A DNA stretch of 64,000 bases from Lachnospiraceae bacterium XPB1003. Its GTDB lineage: Bacteria; Bacillota; Clostridia; Lachnospirales; Lachnospiraceae. Location of the stretch: assembly GCA_900102065.1 (NCBI GenBank), contig FMVK01000004.1:62001-126000 (forward strand), written 5' to 3'. This document shows positions 26,195 to 35,235 of the stretch, piece after piece (position 1 is the first letter of the stretch; every line of letters begins with the position of its first letter). Below the pieces are notes generated by a model that was not told the DNA's origin, did no database searches, and worked only from the letters and a program-made list of their open reading frames with translations. A program made the position numbers and the translations under genes.

Positions 26195-27385
26195 ATGAAT
26201 ACAATGAAAGAATATATAGATGAAGCGGAGAAGGATCTTCTCCATACATATAACAGGTATCAGGTCGTATTTGATCACGGCGAAGGCGTAAGGCTTTTTG
26301 ACCTTGAGGGAAAAAGCTATCTCGATTTCGTATGCGGTATTGGTGTATTTGCTCTTGGATATGGAAATAAAGAGTATAATGATGCGCTTAAATCTCAGAT
26401 TGATAAGATAATACATACTTCCAACTATTACTATAACGTTCCGGCTATTGAAGCTGCAAAAGCCATGAAAAAGATCTCCGGAATGGACAGAGTATTCTTC
26501 ACCAACAGCGGAGCTGAAGCTATCGAAGGAGCTATAAAGACAGCAAGGAAGTATGCTTTCTTAAAGGACGGAAAGACAGATCATGAGATCATTGCCATGA
26601 ATCATTCATTCCACGGAAGGACCATGGGTGCTTTGTCCGTTACCGGTACAAAGAAGTATCGTGATCCATTTGAGCCTATGATCGGTAATATCAGATTTGC
26701 CGAGATGAATGATATAGAAAGCGTTAAAGCTCTTATCAATGATAAGACATGCGCTATCCTTTTTGAAACAGTACAGGGGGAAGGCGGAGTTCATCCCGCG
26801 GAGGAAGCATTCCTTAAGGAGATCAGAAAGATCTGTGATGAAAAGGATATCCTTCTTATGCTGGATGAGATCCAGTGCGGTATGGGCAGATGCGGAGAGT
26901 ATTTCGCATGGCAGAAATACGGCGTGAAGCCGGATGTGCTTACCAGTGCAAAGGCTCTTACCTGCGGTGTTCCCGCAGGTGCGTTCATGATGACGGAAAA
27001 GGTCGGAACACACTCCCTCGTTGCCGGCGATCATGGTACCACATATGGCGGAAATCCTCTTGCAGGTGCTGCTGTTGTGGAAGTCATCAGACAGTTTGAA
27101 AACGGAAATATAAATGAGCATGTAAAGGAAGTTGGATCATATCTTTGGGATAAACTTGAAGAAGTAAAGAATGCTCATTCAGATATAGTTGATCATCGCG
27201 GAGCAGGTTTATTACAGGGGCTTGAGCTCGATCATCCTGTTGCCGATACTATCAATAAGGCTCTTGATAAGGGACTTGTACTTATTAATGCCGGAACCAA
27301 TATCATCAGGTTCCTTCCTCCTCTTGTCATCGAAAAGAGCGATGTTGATGAAATGATTGATATTTTAAATACCTGCTTTGAGTAA
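26195..27385 (+). CDS. argD: Acetylornithine aminotransferase
   Basis: PLP-dependent conversion of N-acetylglutamate semialdehyde to N-acetylornithine. It has 396 residues. Key segments are FTNSGAEAIEGAIKTARKY (about residues 100-118), NHSFHGRTMGALSVTG, LMLDEIQCGMGRCG (about 222-235) and the PLP lysine in LTSAKALTCGVPAGAF (about 249-264). An AGGAG site precedes the ATG. The stop overlaps the start of the solute-binding gene by 8 bases. Confidence 0.96.
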   Translation: MNTMKEYIDEAEKDLLHTYNRYQVVFDHGEGVRLFDLEGKSYLDFVCGIGVFALGYGNKEYNDALKSQIDKIIHTSNYYYNVPAIEAAKAMKKISGMDRVFFTNSGAEAIEGAIKTARKYAFLKDGKTDHEIIAMNHSFHGRTMGALSVTGTKKYRDPFEPMIGNIRFAEMNDIESVKALINDKTCAILFETVQGEGGVHPAEEAFLKEIRKICDEKDILLMLDEIQCGMGRCGEYFAWQKYGVKPDVLTSAKALTCGVPAGAFMMTEKVGTHSLVAGDHGTTYGGNPLAGAAVVEVIRQFENGNINEHVKEVGSYLWDKLEEVKNAHSDIVDHRGAGLLQGLELDHPVADTINKALDKGLVLINAGTNIIRFLPPLVIEKSDVDEMIDILNTCFE

Positions 27386-28943
27386 AAAAAATTATAAGAA
27401 ATACGATAAGAATAAATACGGATTTGTAAAGGGAAGGGCGATCAATATAAAGATCACCCTTTTTCTACTGCTTATCTGCGCCTGTGTATTTTCGGTATGG
27501 ATACTGTTCATAGCTCCGGGTAAAAACACTTCCGAAGGAACTGTGTCCGAAAACAGAGTGGTCAGAGTGTGGTATACGGATGAAGAACTGAAGAATTATA
27601 TCGACAGTGCGGCGATCGAATACCTTGATGCGGAAGGTGTTCATGTAGAACCGGTTCTTGTATCGGGAGTGGAATTCATAGAGCAGCTTGGGTGTGCATC
27701 CGTAAACAGGAAGGATGCTCCCGATATTTATATTGCAGGATCGGATGTGCTCGGAAAAGCATCAATGGCAGGACTTACATCTGTGATAAGTGATCCGCTG
27801 GGAGTGGTTGATCATGATAATTTTACACAGGCTTCTTTTAATGCCGTAACTTATAAGGGACAGATGATAGCATATCCCTTTTATTATGAGACTGCTTTTT
27901 TGATCTACAACAGAGATTATCTTGAAGAGATAGCTGAGAATGATATAAAAAGAGCGTTGAGCGAGGATAGCCCGGAGGACGGAGAAGAACCGGCTGATGG
28001 CAGTGATAGTGAAAACGGAACGGAAGAAAATGGTGATGTGAATATCACGGAGAGTGATATTAAGATCAGGACAGAGGAATTGATACCGGGATCTATAGTG
28101 GATATATTATCGCTTGCCGCGGTATCGGATGCACCCGGACAGATGGAGAATTTCTTTTCCTGGGATGTCTCTGATGTGTTTTATAATTATTTCTTTGCCG
28201 GTGCATATATGGATGTGGGTGGTATATGTGGAGATGATTCCACCTGTATAGACGTCTACAATGAAGAAAGCATAAGATGCATGTGTATCTATCAGAGCCT
28301 GAATGAATTCTTTTCCGTTGATTCAAAGGAAAGCAGTTACGAACATGTGCTTAATGATTTTATGGAAGGCAGGACTCTCTTCGCTGTTGTTACCACAGAT
28401 GCGATAAGACGTTTGGAAGAAGCAAAAGCGGATGGTACCTTTGAATATGAATACGGTGTCGCACCGCTCCCGGGGATCGATGCCGACCACAGTGCGGCAG
28501 GGCTTTCTACAACGGAGTGTGTTGTGGTCAACGGATACAGCAGCAATAAAGAGGCTGCCAACAGATTTGCGGAATATCTGGTTTTTTCCGATATAGACTC
28601 TTTATATGACAGGACCGGGAAGATGCCGTGTGCTTCGGCAGCTCGTTCTGAAGACATTGTTTTAAGCACGGGTATTACCGACGCAGAGAATAAGTCTGTA
28701 AGTGATACGATTCGGGATATGTATGCGGTAAGTGAAGAGCTTCCGAAAGTGCCGGAGTTTGCCGATTTCTGGTTACGTCTTGAACTTGCTTATACACTGG
28801 TCTGGGATGGAGAAGATCCCAATGAGATATTGAAAGCTCTGTCCGAGCGTTTGCGTTCGGAAGCAATCGGTAGTGAGGTTAGCGAAAATCGAATTGATAC
28901 TCCCGAGATCACAAATCTTGCGGATATGCTGCCTTCCGACTAG
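27378..28943 (+). CDS. Extracellular solute-binding protein, membrane-anchored
   Basis: A 521-residue family 1-type extracellular binding protein. After a basic N-terminus there is one hydrophobic segment (about residues 24-46) and no lipobox, so it is probably anchored by this helix. VVRVWYTDEELKNYI starts the mature fold, and MIAYPFYYETAFLIYNRDYL is typical of sugar or peptide-type binding proteins. An acidic Asp/Glu/Gly/Ser insert (about residues 195-232) interrupts the fold. No transporter genes are adjacent. The TTG start overlaps argD and lacks a clear ribosome site, so translation is probably coupled. Ligand unknown. Confidence 0.75.
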   Translation: MSKKNYKKYDKNKYGFVKGRAINIKITLFLLLICACVFSVWILFIAPGKNTSEGTVSENRVVRVWYTDEELKNYIDSAAIEYLDAEGVHVEPVLVSGVEFIEQLGCASVNRKDAPDIYIAGSDVLGKASMAGLTSVISDPLGVVDHDNFTQASFNAVTYKGQMIAYPFYYETAFLIYNRDYLEEIAENDIKRALSEDSPEDGEEPADGSDSENGTEENGDVNITESDIKIRTEELIPGSIVDILSLAAVSDAPGQMENFFSWDVSDVFYNYFFAGAYMDVGGICGDDSTCIDVYNEESIRCMCIYQSLNEFFSVDSKESSYEHVLNDFMEGRTLFAVVTTDAIRRLEEAKADGTFEYEYGVAPLPGIDADHSAAGLSTTECVVVNGYSSNKEAANRFAEYLVFSDIDSLYDRTGKMPCASAARSEDIVLSTGITDAENKSVSDTIRDMYAVSEELPKVPEFADFWLRLELAYTLVWDGEDPNEILKALSERLRSEAIGSEVSENRIDTPEITNLADMLPSD

Positions 28944-28969
28944 CTAAATGTGGATTTGAGGCAGTGCGG

Positions 28970-28998
28970 TTGTGAAAAAAATAAAAAAGTTATAGAAT
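28970..28998 (+). promoter_or_regulatory. Promoter of comEA-two-component-comEC operon
   Basis: TTGTGA (28970-28975) and TAGAAT (28993-28998) with a 17-base A-rich spacer. The comEA start codon is about 63 bases downstream. This is the only convincing promoter seen before the five-gene run to comEC. Confidence 0.65.
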
Positions 28999-29061
28999 GA
29001 ATCTGTGGTGTCTGAGAAGGCCTTTTGACCGTTTGAGTAAACGAAAAAAGGTGACAGCACA

Positions 29062-29685
29062 GTGAACAAAAAATTACATGGTTATTTATCTGACAGGATC
29101 AAATCTTTCGTAAAGCCGATCGTCCGGGGGATATTTCTTTCCGCTTTGTTTCTGACAACAGGATGCGGGAGAGATCGGGTGATCGTGACAGCACAGCCTG
29201 TTACTGTGAGCGGGGATTGGACTGCGACGGGGAAAAGCAGTGTTTCTGAAAATGAAGAGATCGCCGGTATTTATGTTTATATCTGCGGAGCTGTTGAGAC
29301 TCCCGGAGTATATGAAGTAAAACCGGACTGCAGATTGTTTGAAGCGGTTGATATGGCAGGAGGCCTTTTGGAAGAAGCTGATATCAATGCATGCAATCTG
29401 GCACAGATCGTGAAGGATGGCGAGCAATATCGAATACCCGTGGTCGGAGAGGGCGCGGAGTATGAAACGGAGGGAAGCTATTCCGCAGACGGACTTCTGG
29501 ATATTAATAAGGCATCGGCAGTCGAATTTGCTGCTTTGCCGGGGATAGGGATGACCAAAGCGGAAGCCATAGTTTCTTACAGAGAAGAACACGGCAGATT
29601 TTCCGATACGGAAGAACTCAAGAATGTTCGTGGGATCGGAGATGCTACCTACAACGGATTCAGGGAGTCAATTACCGTCAGATAG
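29062..29685 (+). CDS. comEA: ComEA-type DNA-binding lipoprotein (SLBB plus helix-hairpin-helix)
   Basis: Predicted receptor for double-stranded DNA on the outer face of the membrane during DNA uptake. The 207 residues contain a signal segment ending in FLTTGC (Cys35), a probable lipobox; ComEA is usually held by a helix instead. An SLBB domain follows (about 70-130, IYVYICGAVETPGVYEV) and then tandem helix-hairpin-helix motifs (about 145-205, LLDINKASAVEFAALPGIG and LKNVRGIGDATYNGF). The GTG start follows AAAAGGTGACAG. It opens an operon that ends in comEC. Confidence 0.9.
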   Translation: MNKKLHGYLSDRIKSFVKPIVRGIFLSALFLTTGCGRDRVIVTAQPVTVSGDWTATGKSSVSENEEIAGIYVYICGAVETPGVYEVKPDCRLFEAVDMAGGLLEEADINACNLAQIVKDGEQYRIPVVGEGAEYETEGSYSADGLLDINKASAVEFAALPGIGMTKAEAIVSYREEHGRFSDTEELKNVRGIGDATYNGFRESITVR

Positions 29686-29716
29686 ATTATCATATCAGTT
29701 TATAAGAGGTTAGGAT

Positions 29717-30406
29717 ATGCCCGGAAAAATACTGATAGTTGATGATGAAAAAGCGATAGTCAAGGGCTTAAAGTATGGCCTTGAGTCCGACGGCATGTCG
29801 GTTGATGCGGCTTATGACGGAGAAGAAGCTCTCGATAAGATACAGAACGGTAATTATGACATTATCCTGCTGGACGTGATGCTGCCGAAGGTTGACGGAA
29901 TGGAAGTCTGCAGGCAGGTAAGGACTTTTTCGGAGGTTCCCATTGTCTTTTTGACAGCCAGAGGAGATGATATGGAGAAGATCCTCGGACTGGAAGCGGG
30001 AGCGGATGATTATATCACGAAGCCTTTTAATGTTCTTGAAGTCAGAGCAAGGATCAGAGGCATAATGCGCAGATCCAGACGGGTTGCTGTACCGGAAGTG
30101 AAGGACAGGACTATCCGTAACGGAGAATTCTGTTTTGATCCGGAGAACAGAAGACTTACCATAGCTGAAAGGGAGATCAGTCTTACATCCAAGGAATATG
30201 AGATCCTTGAGATCCTTGTGACACATCCTCGTAAGATCTACAGCAGAGATGATCTGTTACGGCTTGTGTGGGGAGAGAATTTCTCCGGTGATGCAAGGAC
30301 AGTGGATGTACATGTCAGACGACTTCGTGAGAAGATCGAGAAGACACCCGGTGAGCCGAAATACGTGCAGACCAAGTGGGGAGCAGGTTATTTCTACAGA
30401 GGCTGA
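29717..30406 (+). CDS. OmpR/PhoB-family response regulator
   Basis: A DNA-binding response regulator of 229 residues. The receiver shows the acidic pair D9-D10, the phosphoacceptor Asp53 in IILLDVMLPKVDG, the T in VFLTARG and the K in DDYITKPFN. The winged-helix effector domain occupies the last 100 residues (LTSKEYEILEILV, then SGDARTVDVHVRRLREKIE and VQTKWGAGYFYRG). The partner kinase is the next gene. It sits between comEA and comEC, so it may control competence genes or a surface response; the target is unproven. Confidence 0.93.
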   Translation: MPGKILIVDDEKAIVKGLKYGLESDGMSVDAAYDGEEALDKIQNGNYDIILLDVMLPKVDGMEVCRQVRTFSEVPIVFLTARGDDMEKILGLEAGADDYITKPFNVLEVRARIRGIMRRSRRVAVPEVKDRTIRNGEFCFDPENRRLTIAEREISLTSKEYEILEILVTHPRKIYSRDDLLRLVWGENFSGDARTVDVHVRRLREKIEKTPGEPKYVQTKWGAGYFYRG

Positions 30407-30422
30407 TGCAGGGGACGAATGA

Positions 30423-31868
30423 TTGCATTTTATTAAATTTATAAAAGAACATAAAATTCTCCGGAGCTTCAGACTCCGGATATTTCTTATCATTCTGCTT
30501 ACGGGGCTTTGTGCTCTGGGTTTTATGCGCAGAGTGCTCACTGCGGATGCGGTAAACATGGCCATTGAGAGCCGTGAGGCTGAAATGATGACCAGACTTC
30601 GTATCATGGCAGACCGTATCGGAAACAGTATTTTCATGCAGGATACAACAGAAGGAACTTACGCGGCAGATCTGATGCTGCTTTCAGGCGTGTTTGACAG
30701 CCGGATCATCGCGGCGGATTCAGAGCTTAAGATAGTTTATGATTCTTATGATAATGATACAGGTCATTATCTGATTTCAGATGTTGCGGTGAAGGCGTTC
30801 AGAGACGGCGCTGTATCGGGATATGATAAAGAAGCGGGACTTATAGAGATCGCTATCCCTGTGACGGTTTATGATTCGGATCTAAAGGCTGATATCACAG
30901 AAGGCGTGCTTGTTGCCGCGGCATCTCCGGAGAAGATATTACGAGATGTGGCGGAAAAGGAACGCAGATCTGTGATCATAGAGATCCTTGCCATAGTACT
31001 GCTGACAGGAGTTGCGGCTGCGGTGGCTTCCGTTGTTGTGAGACCCTTTGATAAAGTTACCGGGGCTATAAGAAGTGCTGCTTCTTTTGATGATTCAACG
31101 CCCGCAGTTTCCGATTATAAGGAGACGGAGGAGATCGTTGAAGCATTTAATGAGATGCGTACCCAGATGAAAGCGCTGGATCAGTCCAGGCAGGAGTTTG
31201 TAGGAAACGTGTCCCACGAATTAAAGACTCCCATGGCATCAATAAAGGTGTTGGCGGATTCCATTAATATGCAGTCGGATGCACCTGTTGAAGTATACAG
31301 GGATTTCATGAAAGACATATCCGAAGAGATAGACAGAGAAAATAATATAATCTCGGATCTTCTGGCTCTGGTTAAGATGGATAAGGGTGTGGGTGCACTT
31401 AATATCGAAAATAAGAATATAAATATGCTTCTTGAGAATATCATCAGAAGACTGGGACCTCTTGCCAAGAAGAATGAGGTTGATATCGTATTTGAGAGTA
31501 TAAGACAGGTTGATGCGGATGTGGATGAGACCAAGATTTCTTCGGCATTTATGAATCTCATAGAGAATGGTATAAAGTACAACAAGAAACCCGGCTGGGT
31601 CAGAGTTAAACTGGATGCCGATCACAGATTTTTCACGGTCACGGTATCGGACTCGGGAATGGGTATTCCTGAAGAATCTCTTCCGCATATATTTGAAAGA
31701 TTCTATCGTGTAGACAAGTCACACTCCAGGGAGATCGGAGGAACGGGACTTGGACTTGCGATAACAAGAAGAACCATACTTTTGCACAGAGGCTCCATAA
31801 AGGCAGAAAGTGTTTTGGGAGAAGGCACTGTTTTCACTGTAAGGATTCCCGTGGGGTATATTGCATGA
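30423..31868 (+). CDS. Sensor histidine kinase
   Basis: A 481-residue membrane kinase. Two transmembrane segments (about residues 18-36 and 178-200) flank an extracellular sensor domain of about 140 residues. A HAMP linker follows, then the dimerisation domain with His265 in FVGNVSHELKTPMASIK. The ATPase domain has N-box FMNLIENGIKYNKKPG, G1 DSGMGIPEESL, F-box FERFYRVDKSHSREIG and G2 GTGLGLAITRR. The TTG start is the first in frame, after a GGGGACG site. It overlaps the following lipoprotein gene by ATGA. The signal is unknown. Confidence 0.92.
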   Translation: MHFIKFIKEHKILRSFRLRIFLIILLTGLCALGFMRRVLTADAVNMAIESREAEMMTRLRIMADRIGNSIFMQDTTEGTYAADLMLLSGVFDSRIIAADSELKIVYDSYDNDTGHYLISDVAVKAFRDGAVSGYDKEAGLIEIAIPVTVYDSDLKADITEGVLVAAASPEKILRDVAEKERRSVIIEILAIVLLTGVAAAVASVVVRPFDKVTGAIRSAASFDDSTPAVSDYKETEEIVEAFNEMRTQMKALDQSRQEFVGNVSHELKTPMASIKVLADSINMQSDAPVEVYRDFMKDISEEIDRENNIISDLLALVKMDKGVGALNIENKNINMLLENIIRRLGPLAKKNEVDIVFESIRQVDADVDETKISSAFMNLIENGIKYNKKPGWVRVKLDADHRFFTVTVSDSGMGIPEESLPHIFERFYRVDKSHSREIGGTGLGLAITRRTILLHRGSIKAESVLGEGTVFTVRIPVGYIA

Positions 31869-32818
31869 AAAAAGAGCGCACAGGAAAAAAAGGCATAAGA
31901 TCCATACTGTTGTTCATTACTGTCGCAATGGTATCTTTTTTGGCAATCGGCTGCGGAAAGAAGGATACGGAAGGCGCCAAAGAGGAAAAGAACTTTCTTA
32001 TCTATTTTGTCAATTCGGATAAGACGGAACTCGCTACGGAAAAATATAATTATAAAGGTGCAGACAGTACGGAGGAACTCAGGGAACTGACCGATGCGCT
32101 CATAAGCGGGCCGAAGGATAACAGTTTAAAGAGCCCTGCGGATATGGGTGTTGAGATACTTGGTGTTACTGTTGAGGGGACACTTGTAACCGTCTCATTT
32201 TCCAAGACATTTTCTTATCTTGATCCGGCGGACAGGATACTTGTATGTGCTTCGGTGGTTAAGACACTTATACAGGCAGAGGGAGCAGAAGGTGTCAGTA
32301 TCACGATAGAAGGAGCTGCACTGGTAGATCGCTTCGGGAATCCTGTCGGAGTGTTTGGAAAGGATTCGTTCCTTACACAGTCGGGAATGCTTGGTGACGG
32401 TGATGGAAGAACAGCGGTGAGACTCTATTTTGCGGATGAGAGCGGTATGAAGCTGGAAAGCCTTATGCAGACTGTGGATTATTCTGCTAATGAGACAAAG
32501 GAAAGAATGGTTGTAGGACGGTTGATAGCAGGACCTGACAGTATGGGCTACTATCCTACGATCCCGCAGGGTACAAAGATCAATTCGATCAATGTTACGG
32601 ATGGTGTATGTTATCTTGATCTCAGTAAAGAATTCTTAAGCGGAGAAATTAATGTTTCTCCGGAAGTTACGATCTATTCCATTGTGAATTCGCTTGCTGA
32701 GATCGGAAGTATAAGAAAAGTTAAGATACTTGTGGACGGTAAAGATGCCGGTACATATCGTGACAGCGTTGATATTTCGGGAATGCTTTCAAGGGACTTG
32801 AGTCTGTTGGAAGAGTAA
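31865..32818 (+). CDS. Lipoprotein with two GerMN domains
   Basis: A secreted lipoprotein of 317 residues. The signal peptide ends in the lipobox FLAIGC (about residues 25-30). Two GerMN-like units follow: about residues 45-165 (FLIYFVNSDKTELATEKY ... TVSFSKTFSYLDPA) and about 190-310 (VRLYFADESGMKLESL ... CYLDLSKEFLSGE). GerMN domains occur in the spore germination protein GerM and in LpqB-type lipoproteins that modulate two-component kinases. Translational coupling to the kinase gene suggests it may be an accessory of that kinase. No sporulation genes are nearby. Confidence 0.88.
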   Translation: MKKERTGKKGIRSILLFITVAMVSFLAIGCGKKDTEGAKEEKNFLIYFVNSDKTELATEKYNYKGADSTEELRELTDALISGPKDNSLKSPADMGVEILGVTVEGTLVTVSFSKTFSYLDPADRILVCASVVKTLIQAEGAEGVSITIEGAALVDRFGNPVGVFGKDSFLTQSGMLGDGDGRTAVRLYFADESGMKLESLMQTVDYSANETKERMVVGRLIAGPDSMGYYPTIPQGTKINSINVTDGVCYLDLSKEFLSGEINVSPEVTIYSIVNSLAEIGSIRKVKILVDGKDAGTYRDSVDISGMLSRDLSLLEE

Positions 32819-32828
32819 GGAGAAAAAG

Positions 32829-35063
32829 ATGAAGAGGCCATTGGCCTGCTTCTGCATATTTTTTATCTTAATGGTATGGCTTGGGCTTAGGATGGCTGGC
32901 CCGCCTGATGATCCGTATGATGAGTATGAAGGTGAGACCATTTCATTATATGGGACGGTGGAAAAGAAAGAGATCAAATCTGATTCGGAAGCAGTTTATC
33001 TGAAAAATGTCAGCATCACTGACAGCTCCGGTTTCTCCGGAGAAACAACTCAAATAATACAATTTGATAAAGGGATCATATGTTATCTGCCTAAGGAGAG
33101 TTCACCTCCTATGGGAGCATCTGTCATTGTCACAGGAAGGATCGCGGGTTTTAGGACCGCAACGAATCCGGGGCAGTTTGATCTGAAAAAGTATTATCTG
33201 TGCAATGGATACGGAGCATCAATGAAACAATGCTCATGGACCCAAATTGACGGGCAGGTCAATCTTTATAAAGAGCAGCTGTGGAAGATAAGATGCAGAC
33301 TTGGAGAAAGTCTGTCTTCGGTTCTTGAAGAGGACGATGCAGGCGTGCTTAGAGCAATGATACTGGGAGACAAGAGTGAACTGGCGGCGGATATAAAGAG
33401 TCTTTACGGAATGAGCGGTATAGCTCATATACTTGCTATAAGCGGATTGCATATATCTATGATAGGAGCCGGATTATATAGATCATTAAGACGGTTTACC
33501 GTTCCGGTGGTCGTAAGTGCATTTATATCAGGCAGCCTTATGATCGCCTACGCCCAAATGACAGGTGCGGGAACGTCGACTATTCGGGCTGTTACAATGT
33601 TTGTGATCATGGTGACGGCGGATATGTGCAGGCGCAGTTATGATCTTCCTACGGCTCTTGCCGTATCCGCACTGATGACGGTAACGGGGAATCCGTATGA
33701 GCTGATGTTGTCCGGATTCTGGATGTCATATCTTGCCGTGACAGGGGTGGCTGTTTTCGGGAAAGCGGTCAGTAACGGGGCAGATAAAAGTTTGGATGGC
33801 GGACATGAAAGGAAAAATAAGATCATACAAAAATTGCGGGATGCGTTCGTAAGCGGGATCTGTGTGACTGCATTTACTATGCCCGTTACCGCTTTATCAT
33901 ATTATGAGATACCTGTTTACTCGGTATTGATAAATCTGATCGTTATTCCGTTGATGATAATAGTTCTTTTGTTTGGCGTGATCTCAATGTTGATAGGCTT
34001 GGTATGTGTCCATGTCGGAATGATCACCGCGATACCATGTCATATTATTCTGGCTCTTTATTCATATATCTGCAGCTTGTCATCGGAGTTACCCTTATCC
34101 CATTATATCTGCGGCGCTCCGAAGATATGGCAGATCGCCATATGTTATGTGTTATTCATAAGCATCATAATACTTGGAAAAAAGCTAAAGACAATATTTA
34201 AGTTTGCTGTCATTATGGTTGCTGTTGTGATACTGCTGATCAAGATCCCGCATGATTTCAGATTGACGGTTCTTGATGTGGGACAGGGGGATTGTATATG
34301 CCTGGATTCACCCGGACTTGTCTGTATGATAGACGGAGGAAGCTCATCGGAAAAAGATATATTTACTTACAGGATAAGCCCCTTCTTAAAACATGAGGGT
34401 ATTTCAAGGATCGACATGTGGTTTGTTACGCATCCGGATGGGGATCATATAAGCGGTCTTGTTGAAATGCTGATGACAGATGATATGGGCGGCATAGCGA
34501 TAAGCTCAATCGTGCTGCCGGACGCCAAGGGGGCGGCAGAAGACTGTGCAGAGATAATAGCTCTTGCGGATAAGCACGGGATACCTGTGGTATTTTTTTC
34601 GGCAGGTAACGAGGCTTATGTCGGTATGTCTCAGAATGATATGCACATTCTGTGTCTTCATCCGGTTGCCGGTTACGATACTGACGATATCAATTCATAT
34701 TCGCAGGTATTGGAGATAAGCTGCGGAGAGTTTGAAGGGATATTTACGGGGGATGCAACCGCGGAAAGTGAGAAAAAGATCCTTGAACAGATAAAGAATA
34801 CGGATCTTGGGTCAAAGATGAAAAATCCTGCAGATGGAATAGATGTATTGAAAGCAGGGCATCATGGGTCGTCAACTTCGTCTACGGATGAATGGCTTAA
34901 ATTTGTAAGGCCGAAAAAAGTGATCATTTCATGCGGAAAAAATAATCCTTACGGTCATCCTCACAGGGATGTTTTAGACAGATTGGAAGGAATGGGATGT
35001 GATATATTACGAACGGATGAGATGGGAGCTGTTGTGATCGGTGAGGATAAGGACAGCCGGTAA
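32829..35063 (+). CDS. comEC: ComEC/Rec2 DNA uptake channel protein
   Basis: The membrane channel for single-stranded DNA in natural transformation. It has 744 residues. A N-terminal DUF4131/OB-like region (about 20-180) is followed by a polytopic Competence domain (about 185-450, including GMSGIAHILAISGLHISMIG). The C-terminal metallo-beta-lactamase domain (about 475-740) carries LDVGQGDCICLDS, the metal motif THPDGDH, and LKAGHHGSSTSS, so it looks catalytically intact. comEB is absent. An AAGGAGAAAAAG site precedes the ATG. The product is normal length with no frameshift. Confidence 0.93.
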   Translation: MKRPLACFCIFFILMVWLGLRMAGPPDDPYDEYEGETISLYGTVEKKEIKSDSEAVYLKNVSITDSSGFSGETTQIIQFDKGIICYLPKESSPPMGASVIVTGRIAGFRTATNPGQFDLKKYYLCNGYGASMKQCSWTQIDGQVNLYKEQLWKIRCRLGESLSSVLEEDDAGVLRAMILGDKSELAADIKSLYGMSGIAHILAISGLHISMIGAGLYRSLRRFTVPVVVSAFISGSLMIAYAQMTGAGTSTIRAVTMFVIMVTADMCRRSYDLPTALAVSALMTVTGNPYELMLSGFWMSYLAVTGVAVFGKAVSNGADKSLDGGHERKNKIIQKLRDAFVSGICVTAFTMPVTALSYYEIPVYSVLINLIVIPLMIIVLLFGVISMLIGLVCVHVGMITAIPCHIILALYSYICSLSSELPLSHYICGAPKIWQIAICYVLFISIIILGKKLKTIFKFAVIMVAVVILLIKIPHDFRLTVLDVGQGDCICLDSPGLVCMIDGGSSSEKDIFTYRISPFLKHEGISRIDMWFVTHPDGDHISGLVEMLMTDDMGGIAISSIVLPDAKGAAEDCAEIIALADKHGIPVVFFSAGNEAYVGMSQNDMHILCLHPVAGYDTDDINSYSQVLEISCGEFEGIFTGDATAESEKKILEQIKNTDLGSKMKNPADGIDVLKAGHHGSSTSSTDEWLKFVRPKKVIISCGKNNPYGHPHRDVLDRLEGMGCDILRTDEMGAVVIGEDKDSR

Positions 35064-35069
35064 AGATAA

Positions 35070-35174
35070 ATGATCGGCAAAACTGTAACCTATCATTTTG
35101 TTGACAGTATATCGGGAGAAATAGGGAGAGAGGTATTAGTAATAAACGAAAATGAAGCAGTATATACCGAATAA
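35070..35174 (+). CDS. Possible small protein after comEC (34 residues)
   Basis: A short open frame starting 6 bases after the comEC stop and ending exactly where the terminator stem begins. The predicted product MIGKTVTYHFVDSISGEI... is charged, with plausible codon use, and no hydrophobic segment. There is no clear ribosome site, so it would depend on coupling with comEC. It may just be 3' untranslated sequence. Confidence 0.28.
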   Translation: MIGKTVTYHFVDSISGEIGREVLVINENEAVYTE

Positions 35175-35208
35175 GGGCCTCAGTCCAATATGGACTGAAG
35201 CCCCTTTA
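35174..35208. terminator. Bidirectional terminator between comEC operon and lipoprotein genes
   Basis: GGGCCTCAGTCC (35175-35186) pairs with GGACTGAAGCCC (35192-35203), with one mismatch. TTTATATCTT follows on + and T-rich sequence on the minus side is modest. Confidence 0.7.
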
Positions 35209-35235
35209 TATCTTGCACAGAATTCGCCTGAGGAC

